A stretch of DNA of 64,000 bases from NCBI GenBank assembly GCA_029582265.1, contig CM055837.1:4573148-4637147 (forward strand), written 5' to 3'. The stretch comes from Zoroaster sp. YZ-2022 (lineage: Eukaryota > Echinodermata > Asteroidea > Forcipulatida > Zoroasteridae). Positions 35,901 through 47,100 of this stretch are shown here, in pieces. Below the pieces are notes generated by a model. It had not been told where the DNA came from. It worked only from the letters and a program-made list of their open reading frames with translations, and did not search any database. The translations under genes were made by a program, and so were the position numbers. How positions within the stretch are numbered: position 1 is the stretch's first letter; the number at the start of each line of letters is the position of its first letter.

Positions 35901-38900
35901 AACCATCTGAGGCCTTGTATCCTGAGCAAAAACGGATGCCCAAGTACACTGTTCAGAAGAATATCTGTGCAAGTGCTGGCTGCGATGGAGTTCGTCTTGT
36001 CGACTCAAGCTATTTCGGATACTGTATTAATTGCTACAACAAAAATATAAAGAAGTTTCCACAAGCTTCAACCATTTCAGACCCAGCTTTTCAGGCACGC
36101 CCACAGCAAGCCAACTTGCAGAAGACGGTATCACAGAATCCATTTGCAGATCCGGCAGCCATTCCTGGTAATCTCACCGTCACATCTGCCCCATCAAAAC
36201 AAGAAGTTCCTGCAGCAGAAATGAAGGCTAAGCGATGCATTCACCCTCGCTGTGACCAAATGGCAGCACCACCAAAGTTCCTGCTGTGCGGTCCGTGCAT
36301 TTTCATTGCATCAATGTACCAAGATAAGGTGGCAGAAGTGGGATCTACTCTACATGAGGCTGGGAGCAACACAAAACAGGAACCACAGCAGGCTGAAGCA
36401 AATCAAGGTAAGAACCATTCCAAATTAATATGATCGCAAGGCTAAAGAACTAGTATTAGGGAGTGAGAAAAGACCATTTTAGCAAATTGAAATTATATAT
36501 TTTTGTTCAAGAGGGTTTAAAATAAATCATTCATTTTGTATTCATGTGTAATATTTTTAACCATGGGTTTTAACTATGGGTGAGCTTGAGCTTACCGGAC
36601 AGACCAAACAACCAATGATGAAAGAAAGCAACATGAGACGGTGCCTCAGTTTAAACACTTTTATTATCACAAATTATGTTACAAATCACCTCTATAAACA
36701 CAACAATAATCTGTTCTTTATTGGTACAATTATACAATTATAATAACCTTGTTCTCGCCAGGTGTTGTCTGTCAGACTGTCCTGTTTGTTGCTAATCTCC
36801 ATACTTTGTTTTTTTAGCCTCCTTTCACTTCCAGCTCTAACCAGCAACTCCCCCACATGGTCCCGCGCGCGCATGTACACGCTGCAATCAGGCCGTACTG
36901 TGCACACGTGTATCCATGCAGCCCGACAGACATAGCCACCTAGCTATTTACTCTACACATGTTTGGTTTTTTATAATTTTTTTTTATAATGAATCCAATG
37001 GGTATTATAAGGACTTTAATGTTCTGTGTTAAAATTAAAAAGTTTAGTGATCATGTACCTTTCTCACTTAACGAAGGTTGAGATACGAGTTGTGCGATAA
37101 GGTTCTTTTCAGAACCTGTACCTCAGCTTCGTGATAGTTGAGATAAACACATGGTGTTACCGCAAACCGAAACGCTAAACGAGATTATGTAGGTAATAGA
37201 CTTATTGGTTATTCACCTGGCCAATAACAACAATATACATATGTATGTTTAACCAGTTCGCGTCGGAGGCCGTGTATACACGCAATTTTTTTTTGCACCA
37301 CGGATCGGAGAGCGCCTAAACACGCCATAGGAAACTCAGGAATATTTGTGTGCATGCTCGGTTGACGTGATAACGAGCCACGTGCGTAAAGTGCCATGCT
37401 CGGAAGACGTGGCCACACGCTGTGGAAGCTTCCATTGTCCTTTCGGGTGACGTGAAAACACGCCATTTTGGCAGTGCTCGTGCTTCGGTCGACGTGTTAT
37501 TGTGCAACAATTGTTCGGCACGATAGAGGGGGCCGTGTAAACATGCTCGCATTGGTGGTTGGGGGGGTTTGGGCACTCGTAAACCTGTTCCACACCTTTT
37601 TCTTTGTCTCCATTGAAATATGTAAAGCTGTGGTATACTAAGATTTCTATAGACCAATTTCCGTGCACCATTGTCCCATTGTTACTCAGTACCATGCCAC
37701 TCGGATAATGGAGGAAGGAATCCTTCCTCCATGCTCGGATGACGTGTAAATACGATGAAGAATTCTTTAGAGGGCTCGGTGGACTTCTAAAGATGCAACA
37801 CGAAATACGCCCTCCTGGCTATAATTTCCAAGGAAAACTCGCCAATTTATATGCTAGTAAGCTAAATGTGGGTGTCCCGTCCTAGTTTCATTGACGTAAC
37901 CAAAAAAAATTCACGCAAACAAAAACGTGTTTGTATGGGAAAAAGAAAAACTTTTTTATTCCCGACGCGAACTGGTTAAACTATCTTTGTTCCCTGGGAG
38001 AATACAACTACATGTACCAACTTTACCAATACATTTGGAGAAAAGTGTTCTCCTCAAGAACAATAGCATGGTGATTTTTAACACTCACAGAACAAAGATA
38101 TTGACGGTTTGAGAGGCTGCCATCTATAGAGCTGAATACCTCAGATGATAGAGCGCCAATAGGGTAATCCAGAGGGTGCAGGTTCAAGTCCTGCTTCAGC
38201 AAATTTATATTTTTTCATTAAAAAATCAGTTTTTTTTAATTGTCATTAATCTTAAATGATCTTGACTTTGCTTAGAAGCTACAAAGCTGAAGCAGATAGC
38301 CCAACCTGCGGCAAGTGCTGTAGAAAACCCTAAACCCTTGCCCAGTAAGACTTCATCAGGATTTAAGAATGTGCACATCCATCGCATAAAATGTCAGATC
38401 CCCGGAGGTAAGAAATCCTTGAGTCTTTTTTTAAATAAATGATTTATTTTTCTTGCCTTCTCTGGTTAAAATTAATTACTTGGAGTCGTTAGCACATGCT
38501 AACCAGTAATGAGAACGGTCCTCATGATCCCTATTTGCATAAAGGGCACCCTCTATACATCACACATGGATTGGATAGTGAACATTATGTGCTTGTAATA
38601 ATTGTTTTATATTGAAAGGCTTATTAAAAATCTTTTGTTTTGTAAAAAGTTAAAAAGGCAAGATGAAAGTTTTCCTTTTTGACAATTTCAACTTTAATAT
38701 TCATTAATATTCAAGCTTATTAAGGGACAATTGCAACCAAAGTCCAAACAATTTGTATGAATTTGCTAAAATAATATCCACTAAGCAGAATTTTTCGTTA
38801 AACATTTCTTTTGCTTAAAGCAAGGTACAACATTAGTAATAACCCTGATAACATGCTTACCAAATTATTATCCGAAAGCTAACTTGAAGTTGGAACCAAT

Positions 38901-39881
38901 CATACTGAAATATTATTCCGTCTGATGTGCTCTCATTTTGGAGAAAACACAACAAAACATATTTTGATCCAAGTGATTTTTGTAAAAATTGGAATGCTTT
39001 ATCAATTTTTTCTCATGACTCAGACTCCACATTGAGCTGAAACTTTCATAGGTTAGTTGTTGAATGTTAAATCTTGATTCAAATAAAGTGAGCATACTCA
39101 TAGAAGATGTTTTGGTAACTTAACAATTGCTGCAATTTGCTCCAGCATGAAATGGCTACTGTCCACTGGTGCAGTGTGAGTTGATCCTTTTGATCACATT
39201 TGATTTCTCACAGGATGCCCTGATAATATGTTCGGAGATCCACATTTCAATAATCTCTGCTCAAGATGCTCCTCAAAGATGATAATGAAGCGTACACGCA
39301 CACGTACATCACCTACGTGTCTTGCTGAGACCAAACCTACGCAGTCGCCCACCCACCAGGGGTACAATACAGCCCCATTGAATCCATCAGCCCGTGCCTC
39401 TCCACCCCCACCCAGGGCCAACACCGAGTATCTGGGGAACAGAGCAGGGAAACCGGTGATGGCTACACCAAAGACGAATCCGGTACTGCCGACCAACTAT
39501 ATCAAGTGCTCTCGTCCCGGCTGCAATAAGCAAGCTAACTTACAGATCCTGGAGGGATACTGTAATGATTGCCACCAGGTATACAGGCAACAGGGGTTAT
39601 ACGGAGAGGTGCCAGTAGCTAACCCTGGTCCCCAGATGGGCAACAGAGGGCGCTTTGCTTTCTCCTCTCAATCAACGGTCCCCGAGGGTTGGATGAATGC
39701 GGGGGCACCAGGTTACGGCACTGGAACAGAAAGAGGTGGGCAGAATGAAGAGATTGGTTTCCCACCACCGGCTGAGCCTAACCGCACTGACATGGGGTGC
39801 AAGAGTAATGGCTGTACAAACTTTGGTAACCCGCGTTGCCAAGGTTACTGTAATAGTTGTTTCAGGCACATCAAAAAGTAG
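31479..39881 (+). CDS. TNFAIP3: A20/TNFAIP3-type ubiquitin-editing enzyme (OTU + 8 A20 zinc fingers)
   Basis: Six coding exons: 31479-31612, 32569-32774, 33229-33422, 34364-36407, 38276-38407 and 39214-39881. All borders are GT-AG, phases close, and the protein is 1125 residues. The OTU deubiquitinase domain spans about residues 45-380, with the catalytic cysteine in 'GDGNCLLHA' (Cys118) and the histidine in 'FHMNHFTPL' (His272), together with 'LNWCPTVRKV' and 'MLRRPIIVV', all very A20-like. Eight C-x4-C-x11-13-C-x2-C A20 fingers start near residues 467, 496, 630, 712, 802, 897, 1000 and 1098. The last ('CKSNGCTNFGNPRCQGYC') matches the vertebrate ZnF7 type. In vertebrates A20 restrains NF-kappaB signalling in the cytoplasm by editing ubiquitin chains. 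This protein is longer than human A20 (790 residues), with long low-complexity linkers. A polyadenylation signal AATAAA lies at 39933. A short 5' UTR exon near 31355-31376 is possible. Confidence 0.93.
31758..31830. repeat. Fragment of a hAT-type MITE in A20 intron 1
   Basis: 'cgctgtgcgtttttgattat' and 'ggaaccggatacccaaaatt' match the left part of the 342-bp MITE at 62663-63004. Only a fragment remains. Confidence 0.6.
31966..32287 (-). repeat. tRNA-derived SINE in A20 intron 1
   Basis: Minus-strand copy: B box visible in reverse as 'ggatttgaaccc', A-box region 'ttgctcgaccatggcactcc', and the body words 'aaagtgtcttgctcaagga' and 'ctcctgggtggagagaagca'. Belongs to the subtype also at 43126. 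Confidence 0.8.
32893..32930. repeat. Poly-T tract
   Basis: About 38 consecutive T in A20 intron 2. No flanking target duplication or element body was recognised, so it is called simple sequence. Confidence 0.8.
33594..34149. mobile_element. TTAA-flanked MITE, family B, with internal tandem duplication
   Basis: TTAACCCTAACC at 33594 and GGGTTAA ending at 34149. It contains a tandem duplication of about 95 bp ('aaattgcagtggtgaaggat .. ggattatggaggattgaggt') and a block of about 290 bp shared in reverse with 12518-12879. Sits wholly inside A20 intron 3. Confidence 0.8.
37249..37979. mobile_element. TTAA-flanked element, family C, long copy
   Basis: Ends TTAACCAGTTCGCGTCGG and CCGACGCGAACTGGTTAA are exact inverted repeats with TTAA at each border. 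731 bp, repeating 'cacgtgcgtaaagtgccatg' and 'tgctcggaagacgtggcc'-like words inside. No transposase. Lies in A20 intron 4. Overlapping minus-strand ORFs of 85-119 codons fall wholly inside this element and look like chance readings. Confidence 0.85.
38133..38203 (+). tRNA. tRNA-like sequence, probably a pseudogene
   Basis: The 5' 'GCTGAA' pairs with the 3' 'TTCAGC', a D-arm-like 'CTCAGATGATAGAGC' follows, and the T arm 'GCAGG TTCAAGT CCTGC' is perfect. The anticodon arm does not fold convincingly, so no isotype is given. Within A20 intron 4, just before exon 5. Could also be the head of an uncharacterised SINE. Confidence 0.4.
38830..39120. repeat. Dispersed noncoding repeat, copy 4, in A20 intron 5
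   Basis: Shares 'ccgaaagctaacttgaagtt', 'gactccacattgagctgaaa', 'ttcataggttagttgttgaa' and 'atcttgattcaaa' with the copy at 62085-62310. Confidence 0.65.
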
Positions 39882-40212
39882 AAGCTACAAAAGTCGCAGC
39901 TTTTGTAAGGTAAGTATATTTGTGGCAAAGGAAATAAAGTTTATCTTCAGTAGTATGTAGATTTGTTCTAATTACATAATGATTTTAATGTAAACTGTTG
40001 GGAAAATATGTCAAGACAGTTCTGATTGGATAAACTGATTGGATAAAACATGATCACGTGAGGGTGCATTAACGGCATTAACAGCCTGTGCATTATCAGC
40101 GGTAACAGACCAGCAAGTTGAAATTTCATCTGTCTTCAAATGTAAGTTAACTGGCACTTTCTTCAATAGAAAAAAAAAAAAAAAACTTTGAAAATTAACT
40201 TGAGATAGACCT

Positions 40213-40422
40213 TTAACCAGTTCACGTCGGAGGCCGTGTATACACGCCATAGGAAACTCCGGAATATTTGTATGCATGCTCGGTTGAGCCATGCATGTAC
40301 GGTGACATGCTCGGAAGTGCCGGCCACCCGCTGTGGAAGCTTCCATTAACGTGTGTGTGGGAAAAAGAAACCCGCCACAGGGGCCCAGAAAAACTTTTTT
40401 ATTCCCGACGCGAACTGGTTAA
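40213..40422. mobile_element. TTAA-flanked element, family C, internally deleted copy
   Basis: Same termini as 37249-37979 (TTAACCAGTTCACGTCGG .. CCCGACGCGAACTGGTTAA) but only 210 bp. The left 'ggccgtgtatacacgccata' and right 'aaaaacttttttattcccga' parts match the long copy, so this is a deletion derivative. Lies just 3' of A20. Confidence 0.85.
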
Positions 40423-42440
40423 GAATATTTTGGGTTAATTTCATAGGATGTAATGGAAGCATATTCAACGTACTCTTGTACATTTATTTGATTCATTTGT
40501 GAGATTAGTAAAACTAAATAAGTACTCACTTCATTTGATTGTAAATGTGATGGCAGTACGATGTATAGTGTCACCGTTCTTTATTGCTTTATGCTGAAAT
40601 CCAAGATTGTGTAAAATATTTATCTGCGTATTGAAAGCTCTTATTTCTGTGCATAGTGTTAGCCAGCAACACCCTTGGATGTCTTTTGGACGCCCTATTT
40701 GCTAAATGTTTTGTATGTAATACAAAGTATCGACAACTTTAATATTTCAAAATGCTGTTTTTCAAAATATAGCAAATTTAACTAATCCTGGTTTATACTT
40801 TCCAGGGGTCTCTGCCATAGTTAACCCATTTCCTTCCTCAGACAAAGCTATACATGTATATTATATAATACCAGAAGTGTATTACCTAGTCCACATCATT
40901 GTACATGTGCTCACCACAACAATTACTTTTGGAAATTCATGAAATATTAAACAAACTAGAGGTCTCAAAAGAATCAGTGCGCTCTGGTTGATTTGCATCT
41001 GTTCTTTATTGCTTAGCAGCTCTGTGAAATTTGCCCCAGATAGCCAATCTCATCACCATGCTCGTTGTGCCCGTGCGTATTTGATGTACAATGCTGTGGA
41101 CTATGTAATAGCAGGATGGTATACTTTTGTAAGGAACTGACTCCGAATAATACCTACTTACTGCAAGAAAAGAAACTATATCAAGGCCTCCCAGCGAAAC
41201 CTATAAAAACCTATATTTTTAATCTCCTGCAACACATTTTCAACTTCCTCATAAAATCCTCATGGGTTTGAAGAAAAATTACTTCCTAAGTATAAAGAGA
41301 TGAAGCCAAAACAGTAGCCAAACTTTAACACGTATATACCGCTCTTAGCATAATCACGGGAAATAATGTAAACCTGTAATAACCTATATTTTGTTTTAAA
41401 AAAACCTATATTTGGTAGATTAGGCACTGGGAGGCCTGTACATATTTTGATTTTATTTAGGAAAGATTACACATGTGTACATAACCTTTATTCATATTAC
41501 AAGTAACCATATAGTCCAATTCACCATAATTATTATAATTTAGTTAAAATATTTAAAACACAGTAACAAGATATAAAAGTCAATTATTTAGAGACAGTTG
41601 TACAAGCAGTATAAAACTAGAAATTCAGAGTTTGTGAACAAACTCAAGGTGTTCGGAAGTGACGGTAATTGATGTCCTCATCAATTGGGATCATTGTTAA
41701 AATGTGACTTAAGATTGTTTTCAAAAGTAAGTTGCCTTACTCATTTCAAAGAAATAGCTTTTCGGTATTGGCTTTTTCAACAGCCCTTTCCATTCGTACA
41801 AAAATGACACTGCAGTATTAAGTTAATACGATCTATGGTTTTAGAAATATTGTAGCGCATCCGTTATTGGCTTAAACGCCCAACCACACATCTATAAAAT
41901 ATATTTTATCCTGCAAGAGCTTTAGCCTGTGACACCGCCAGCTGTTTTCCAGTAGATAACAATCTCAGTCTCTGCGGTTTGTAAACAATGGGCCCCAGAA
42001 CCACGAGTGTCTGGTGTGTGTTAAGTCAATGGGATTTTGGCCTAGAAAAGGAATTTTGAAAAAAAAAAAAAAATCAACACTTTGACCTTCCGCTACGACC
42101 GGAAGCAAATGTCAGACGATTTTGACGTTAACTTTTCAAATGTTGCCTAAGCCTTGATCTATCAGATCCCAGATTATGAACATCATAGCTTTAGTATATT
42201 TTGATATACAGTCGATAGCAAATGGTCATTTTTAAAACTTAAATGGCTTGTAATTTGATACCTGATGACGTTACGTAACAACTTCTAGATTCATCTACAT
42301 GATAAGGTCTTTATATGTGTGAAGTTTCAAGGTTGTGTGAAATTGTTAACTTGCACTTTCGATGTAGAGAAGAGTTAAGGAGAAGAAGAAGAAGAAGAAG
42401 TAAAATAAAATAAAAAAAACGGAACAATAACAATAGTTGT
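40423..42440. other. Spacer between A20 and PIG3 with small repeats only
   Basis: About 40650-40700 ('agccagcaacacccttggat', 'tcttttggacgcccta') resembles 49020-49170 in reverse and marks a diverged MITE. No coding family recognised. A GAA-rich microsatellite lies near 42380. Confidence 0.45.
41181..41437. mobile_element. MITE with AGGCCTCCCAG ends
   Basis: Left 'aaggcctcccagcgaaacct' and right 'tgggaggcct' are inverted repeats, and 'aacctatattttt' recurs near both ends in opposite order. About 257 bp with no coding capacity. No clear target duplication. Confidence 0.6.
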
Positions 42441-42449
42441 ACGTTATGC

Positions 42450-42748
42450 TCTAAAAATTATCCACTGATAATTCCTTTTGCGGAGTTTTCTTTTTTGTTG
42501 CTATGAAAAAGAATTCTGCCATGCTATGGTTTAAACAACGTTTTCCCATAGGGGTATGAATGTTTACCCGATTTGTGAGGCCTCTCTTAGCCACCATACT
42601 TTGCGTATGGAAATTTGGTCTGGTTCCAATAACCACGTCACGTATTTCACTGGTTGGCAAAAAGATAAAAAATTTAAAAAAATGTCACTGCACTGATTTT
42701 GAAGCCGACGTATGACCAGAAACCAGAGACTTTATTTTTTTTGGCCTA
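42450..42748 (+). repeat. Dispersed MITE-like repeat, family F
   Basis: Contains 'ttgttgctatgaaaaagaat', 'tgtgaggcctctcttagcca', 'ccactggttggcaaaa'-type blocks and the right end 'accagaaaccagag .. ttttggcc', as in 60724-61043. Confidence 0.65.
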
Positions 42749-42919
42749 AGAAGTTTCCTATATAGAGGCCATATAGAAGCTCATATCCAGAAAATAAATA
42801 TTAATTTAAATGTGATAAACTCTGTAAGTAAATACTGTAATCAAGTAAGTTGTTAAGAGAGAGCTTGTAAGATGACGAGTCAAGATTGTTTTAGATTAAC
42901 CTATAAATGGCTAAAGGTC

Positions 42920-43080
42920 AGGGGCCATTTCGTAGAGATGATTAGCACACAAATATTATGAGTACTGAAAAGCTATGCTTAAATAAAGCTATGCTGAAAT
43001 AAATAGGTTACCAGCAAATTTGTCATGTAATGTATATTGCTTCTAAGCTAAATTTTTCTTACCAAATTGTGCCCCTTGAC
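42920..43080. repeat. MITE-like repeat, also at 47879-48055
   Basis: 'ggggccatttcgtagagatg' at the left and 'aaattgtgcccctt' at the right are inverted ends. The middle 'aaataggttaccagcaaattt' and 'tgtaatgta' match the other copy in reverse. Confidence 0.55.
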
Positions 43081-43125
43081 ACTTCATGCTAAGCGAATTA
43101 TAAAGGAATCACTGTTTGACCTTGC

Positions 43126-43437
43126 TATAATAATACACGATTCTTATAAAGCGCACATACCCGAGCAACTAGATCAAGGCGCTGTACATTATTATCCCTG
43201 CTCATCAGGCGCATAAATCATTCCTGAAACCATCTCAGCTCCCTGGGGAGTATACAGCTCAATTGCTGCCATTTCGGCGCATATAGGGCTAACCCAACAA
43301 CCAACTCTGCCCTCACAGGTACCCATTTACTCCTGGGTGGAGAGAAGCAATTATGGTAAAGTGTCTTGCTCAAGGACATAAGCACCATGGTCACAGCCAG
43401 GATTCGAACCCACATTCTGACGACTCAGCCATCAGAG
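43126..43437 (-). repeat. tRNA-derived SINE
   Basis: Minus-strand copy of the 'aagcgcacatacccgagcaa' subtype, with the shared body and B box in reverse ('ggattcgaaccc'). The tRNA head is truncated at 'gactcagccatcagag'. Confidence 0.8.
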
Positions 43438-43628
43438 CTATTCATTTTAAATTCCCATGAAATATGAATCAGCATTAGCCAGGCCTCCACAATCATGCAT
43501 AACAATGTATATAATTACACACTTTATCTTTGTAAATATGAAGCATTTAGTGTTAGATAACTGACTTCAACTGATATATTTAAAATAATTACTTTTTGTA
43601 AATATTAAATCAATGTGACCTGCATGGT

Positions 43629-43774
43629 TTAACCCTCCTACTACAAGGGTCAAAATCAGTCAAAATTTTGATATACTTGAGGTACATCTAGTGCACTTAA
43701 AAGTCAAACACTGTCAAAACAGGCAGTTGACTGATTTTGACCTCTGTAGCTACTTCCCACTAAAGGAGGGTTAA
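43629..43774. mobile_element. TTAA-flanked MITE, family D
   Basis: TTAACCCTCCTACTACAAGG at the left and AAAGGAGGGTTAA at the right. 146 bp built around 'aaaatcagtcaaaattttga' and its inverted partner. Related copies at 57930 and, more distantly, 58704. Confidence 0.8.
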
Positions 43775-44137
43775 TACAGTTTGATTTGCTGAATTAACTA
43801 AATCATATAGTTTCTATGATTTGTAAAATTTAAATTGTCAAAAATGGCCCAAATAAATTAATGCATAATTCTGCATATTAATGTTAACAAATGTATGTAC
43901 ACGAGTTAATTTCTTTTTTTTAAATTGTGCAAAAAAGCTAAAATTAAATATACATAATTTCTTTCCAAGAAAGGGAGATCAATTGGGAGCACTTTGAAAT
44001 TGTAATGTCAACAGGTGTCTCACAGTCCAAAGCAATTTTATTTCTCAATTTACATTTCAAAAAATAAAGACACTTTATTCCTGCCTGCCAAGAAAATTAC
44101 ATCAACAGAGGGCGCTCTGACATAGTATTTCATCACT

Positions 44138-47100
44138 CTATAATTCACCGTGGTTGGTACCCGGCTTCTCCTCTTGCACACGCAGTAAAATTTTTCCAAT
44201 GTTCTTATTGGCTAACATGTACCTATGGGCGTCACCGATTTCCTCCAGTGGGAACACTCTGTCTGTGATTGGCTTTAACTTGTTCTCAAAATGCGGCAAG
44301 GCATTTTCGGTGAATGCACGCACCAAGTCAGTTTTGTACTGAAACAAAATGGAAAAAGACTATATTGTTGAGAATTTATAATTCAATGTCTATCTCAAAA
44401 GCTTTTCTGAAGCAGAGGTGGGAAAAGAAATACTTAGTATATTTTTAAGTGAACAGTTCGAGTCATAAGAAAGTGATCTAGCGTTACCCAAATTTGCTAC
44501 TCGACTCGAGTACTACAGCTATGTTAATACATAAGATACTCACTTGAATACTTCTTGGCCTGAGTGTAGTTCCTACAATCGTAGCCCTCTTGCGAAGTAT
44601 CCCCCCAAGAATAGCACCCTCGACTGACGCACCTCCAAGTAATCCGTACACGACCCATGTCCCCTCTACTGCTATAACACGCAGGTTTTTCTCCCAGTAG
44701 TTCCCACCAACACAATCCAGAATCATATTTACACCCTTGTCTGAAAAACGAAATAAAAATTATGAGTTTCAGGCTGTATACTTTACTAGTGAACAGCCCT
44801 TTATGAAATGATAGTTGCAGTAACTTATTGTTGAAGAAAAAAATCCACTTAAAATATTGTCCAAGGTGGAAAATGTTTAATGTGACATTTTAGAAAAAAT
44901 TCACACAATTTTGCACATTAATTGCTTATGACCTTTTGCCAGGCTCACAATGATTTAGTGATGTACTATTGGTCTGGGCCATTGTTGGGTACTCCCTCAT
45001 GCCCAAAGAGTTGATATCGTAACATGTAATCAGGGTTCAAACACAGCTCTTACTTTCAGTGAATTCCAAGACTTTATCAGCAAAATCCACTTCCTTGTAG
45101 TTGAAGCCAGCCACTGCACCAAGACTTTTGGCCATCTCAAGTTTAGCCGCTGTTCCTGCAGTTACTATAGGTTCAGCCCCTGCTAAGCGGACGAGTTGAA
45201 CGGCGGCGGTTCCAACACCGCTACCCCCTCCATGGATGAGTACTCGATCACCCTTCTTCACATGGCCTGTTTAAAATTATTTTGAAATATTAATTTTTCC
45301 ATCCAATACTTACAATTCAGACAGCTCAATATTGACCATTATCATGGTGCAGCCATCTGTGTCAGAGGCAAGCCTACTTTCCTTCCAGCCTTGGTTTGGT
45401 CACAACGATTTAAATGGAAAAAAAGCTAGATGGCTGCAAAACTATTAAGTGAAAAGTAAAACATTGTAATTTGAATCTGATATTGAGTGAAATGTGGAAT
45501 ATTGTAATTTGATTTTTAAATTTTTAAAAATTTCAAATCTGATATTGAATGAAATGTGAAATATTGTAATTTGATATTGAGTGAAATGTGGAATATTGTA
45601 ATTTGATTTTTGAATTTTTTGCAATTTCAAATCTGATATTGAGTGAAATGTGAAATTTTGAATTAAAATGTTTTGGAAATTTCAAATAATTGAAATTGAA
45701 TCTGATATTGAGTGGTTCAACAATAAATGTTTGTGTACATGAGCCATTTGTGCTATTCTCAATCATACTTCCAATGCTAAACAAACAGGAGAATGGGAAT
45801 TACCAACAAAGTGAAGCAGTTGGTAAGCTGTGAGCCACACCTCTGGAATCCCACCAGCCTCCTCCATGGTCACATGACTCGGTATAGGCATCACATGACC
45901 TTCATCTACAAGAGTATACTCTGCATTCCCTCCCCCTGGCGCAAGAACAGCGACGCGATCACCTTGCACAATAAATGAAATTAAGGTGGGTGCTAAAAAG
46001 TATGCAAACGTGGCCATTTTTGTAATTTAACTCCAGTAAAGCCTACAGCAATATTAACATTATGTTTGTTTACATCAATTCACTACTGTTAATTTGTCAA
46101 TAAATTTGATGGTCTGAGTTTTACCTAACTATTTGGTGATAAATCAGGGATGGTTTTTATTATTATAATAAATCTATTTGGTAATGTAACCAAGGTGTCA
46201 TGATGCACCTATAGCACTGTGGCCTAGCATAAAGAAACCTGTGAAGAGAAGACGATGAAAGACCAATGTTGTACCCATGGCCATACTACCTTCTCTTTAA
46301 CGGGACAATATCGTCACGATCAACAGGGCATGGAATCGGAGTGCTAGTTTTAGATTAACTCAGTGACTGAAAATAATAACCGACATAAGGTCATACCGTT
46401 GTTGCTACTTAAATGAGCCAATGATTTTCAATTCATCTTAAACTAGGACACCGATTCCATGCACTGTCGAAAGTCTGCTCTGATCGTGACAATACTGTCC
46501 CTTTAACCCTTGCCCCCAAGGCAATTTGGCTAGAAACCATCCTAAAGCCATCAACATGCACTAAAAAGATACTCCAATTGTTGGACTTGGATGGAATTGG
46601 TACAGTAGCAAAGTGGATATACAGTCCTGAATTGAACAAAAGCAACCGGTGGAGTTTGATGGATTTGGTACACATGGCTACATGCTCTATTTGCTGGGCT
46701 ATACTGCAGATCTGTACTAAATCCACCAAAATCATTTTGGGGTAGTTAGGGTTAAGGTTTACCTAGTTTCCATTTGGTGCATCCTATACCCAGCTTAATC
46801 ACCACTCCTGCAGCTTCTAATCCCAAGATGGGATTAGCTTCTGGTGGTGGTCTATATGAACCTGCCAGCTATACACAAGAAAAACAGGATTACTTCATTT
46901 CTTGATGACAGTGATCTACTTGGCCAAAAGCTTTCGTCAAAGGAACATTTTTCGTAAAACTTGTAGCTTTGCATGGTGAGGATGATAAGTAAGACTAATT
47001 GCGGTGACACCATGTGGAATCTCAATTGAGTAGTAATTAGTTCTGAAAAGAACTGGAGGTACAACTCGACGTTTCGATCAGTATGCTCTGATCGTCCTCA

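Noticed and set aside
37209..37695. Three overlapping minus-strand ORFs of 85-119 codons
   Set aside because: All lie inside the family C TTAA element in A20 intron 4, overlap in different frames and have no family resemblance.
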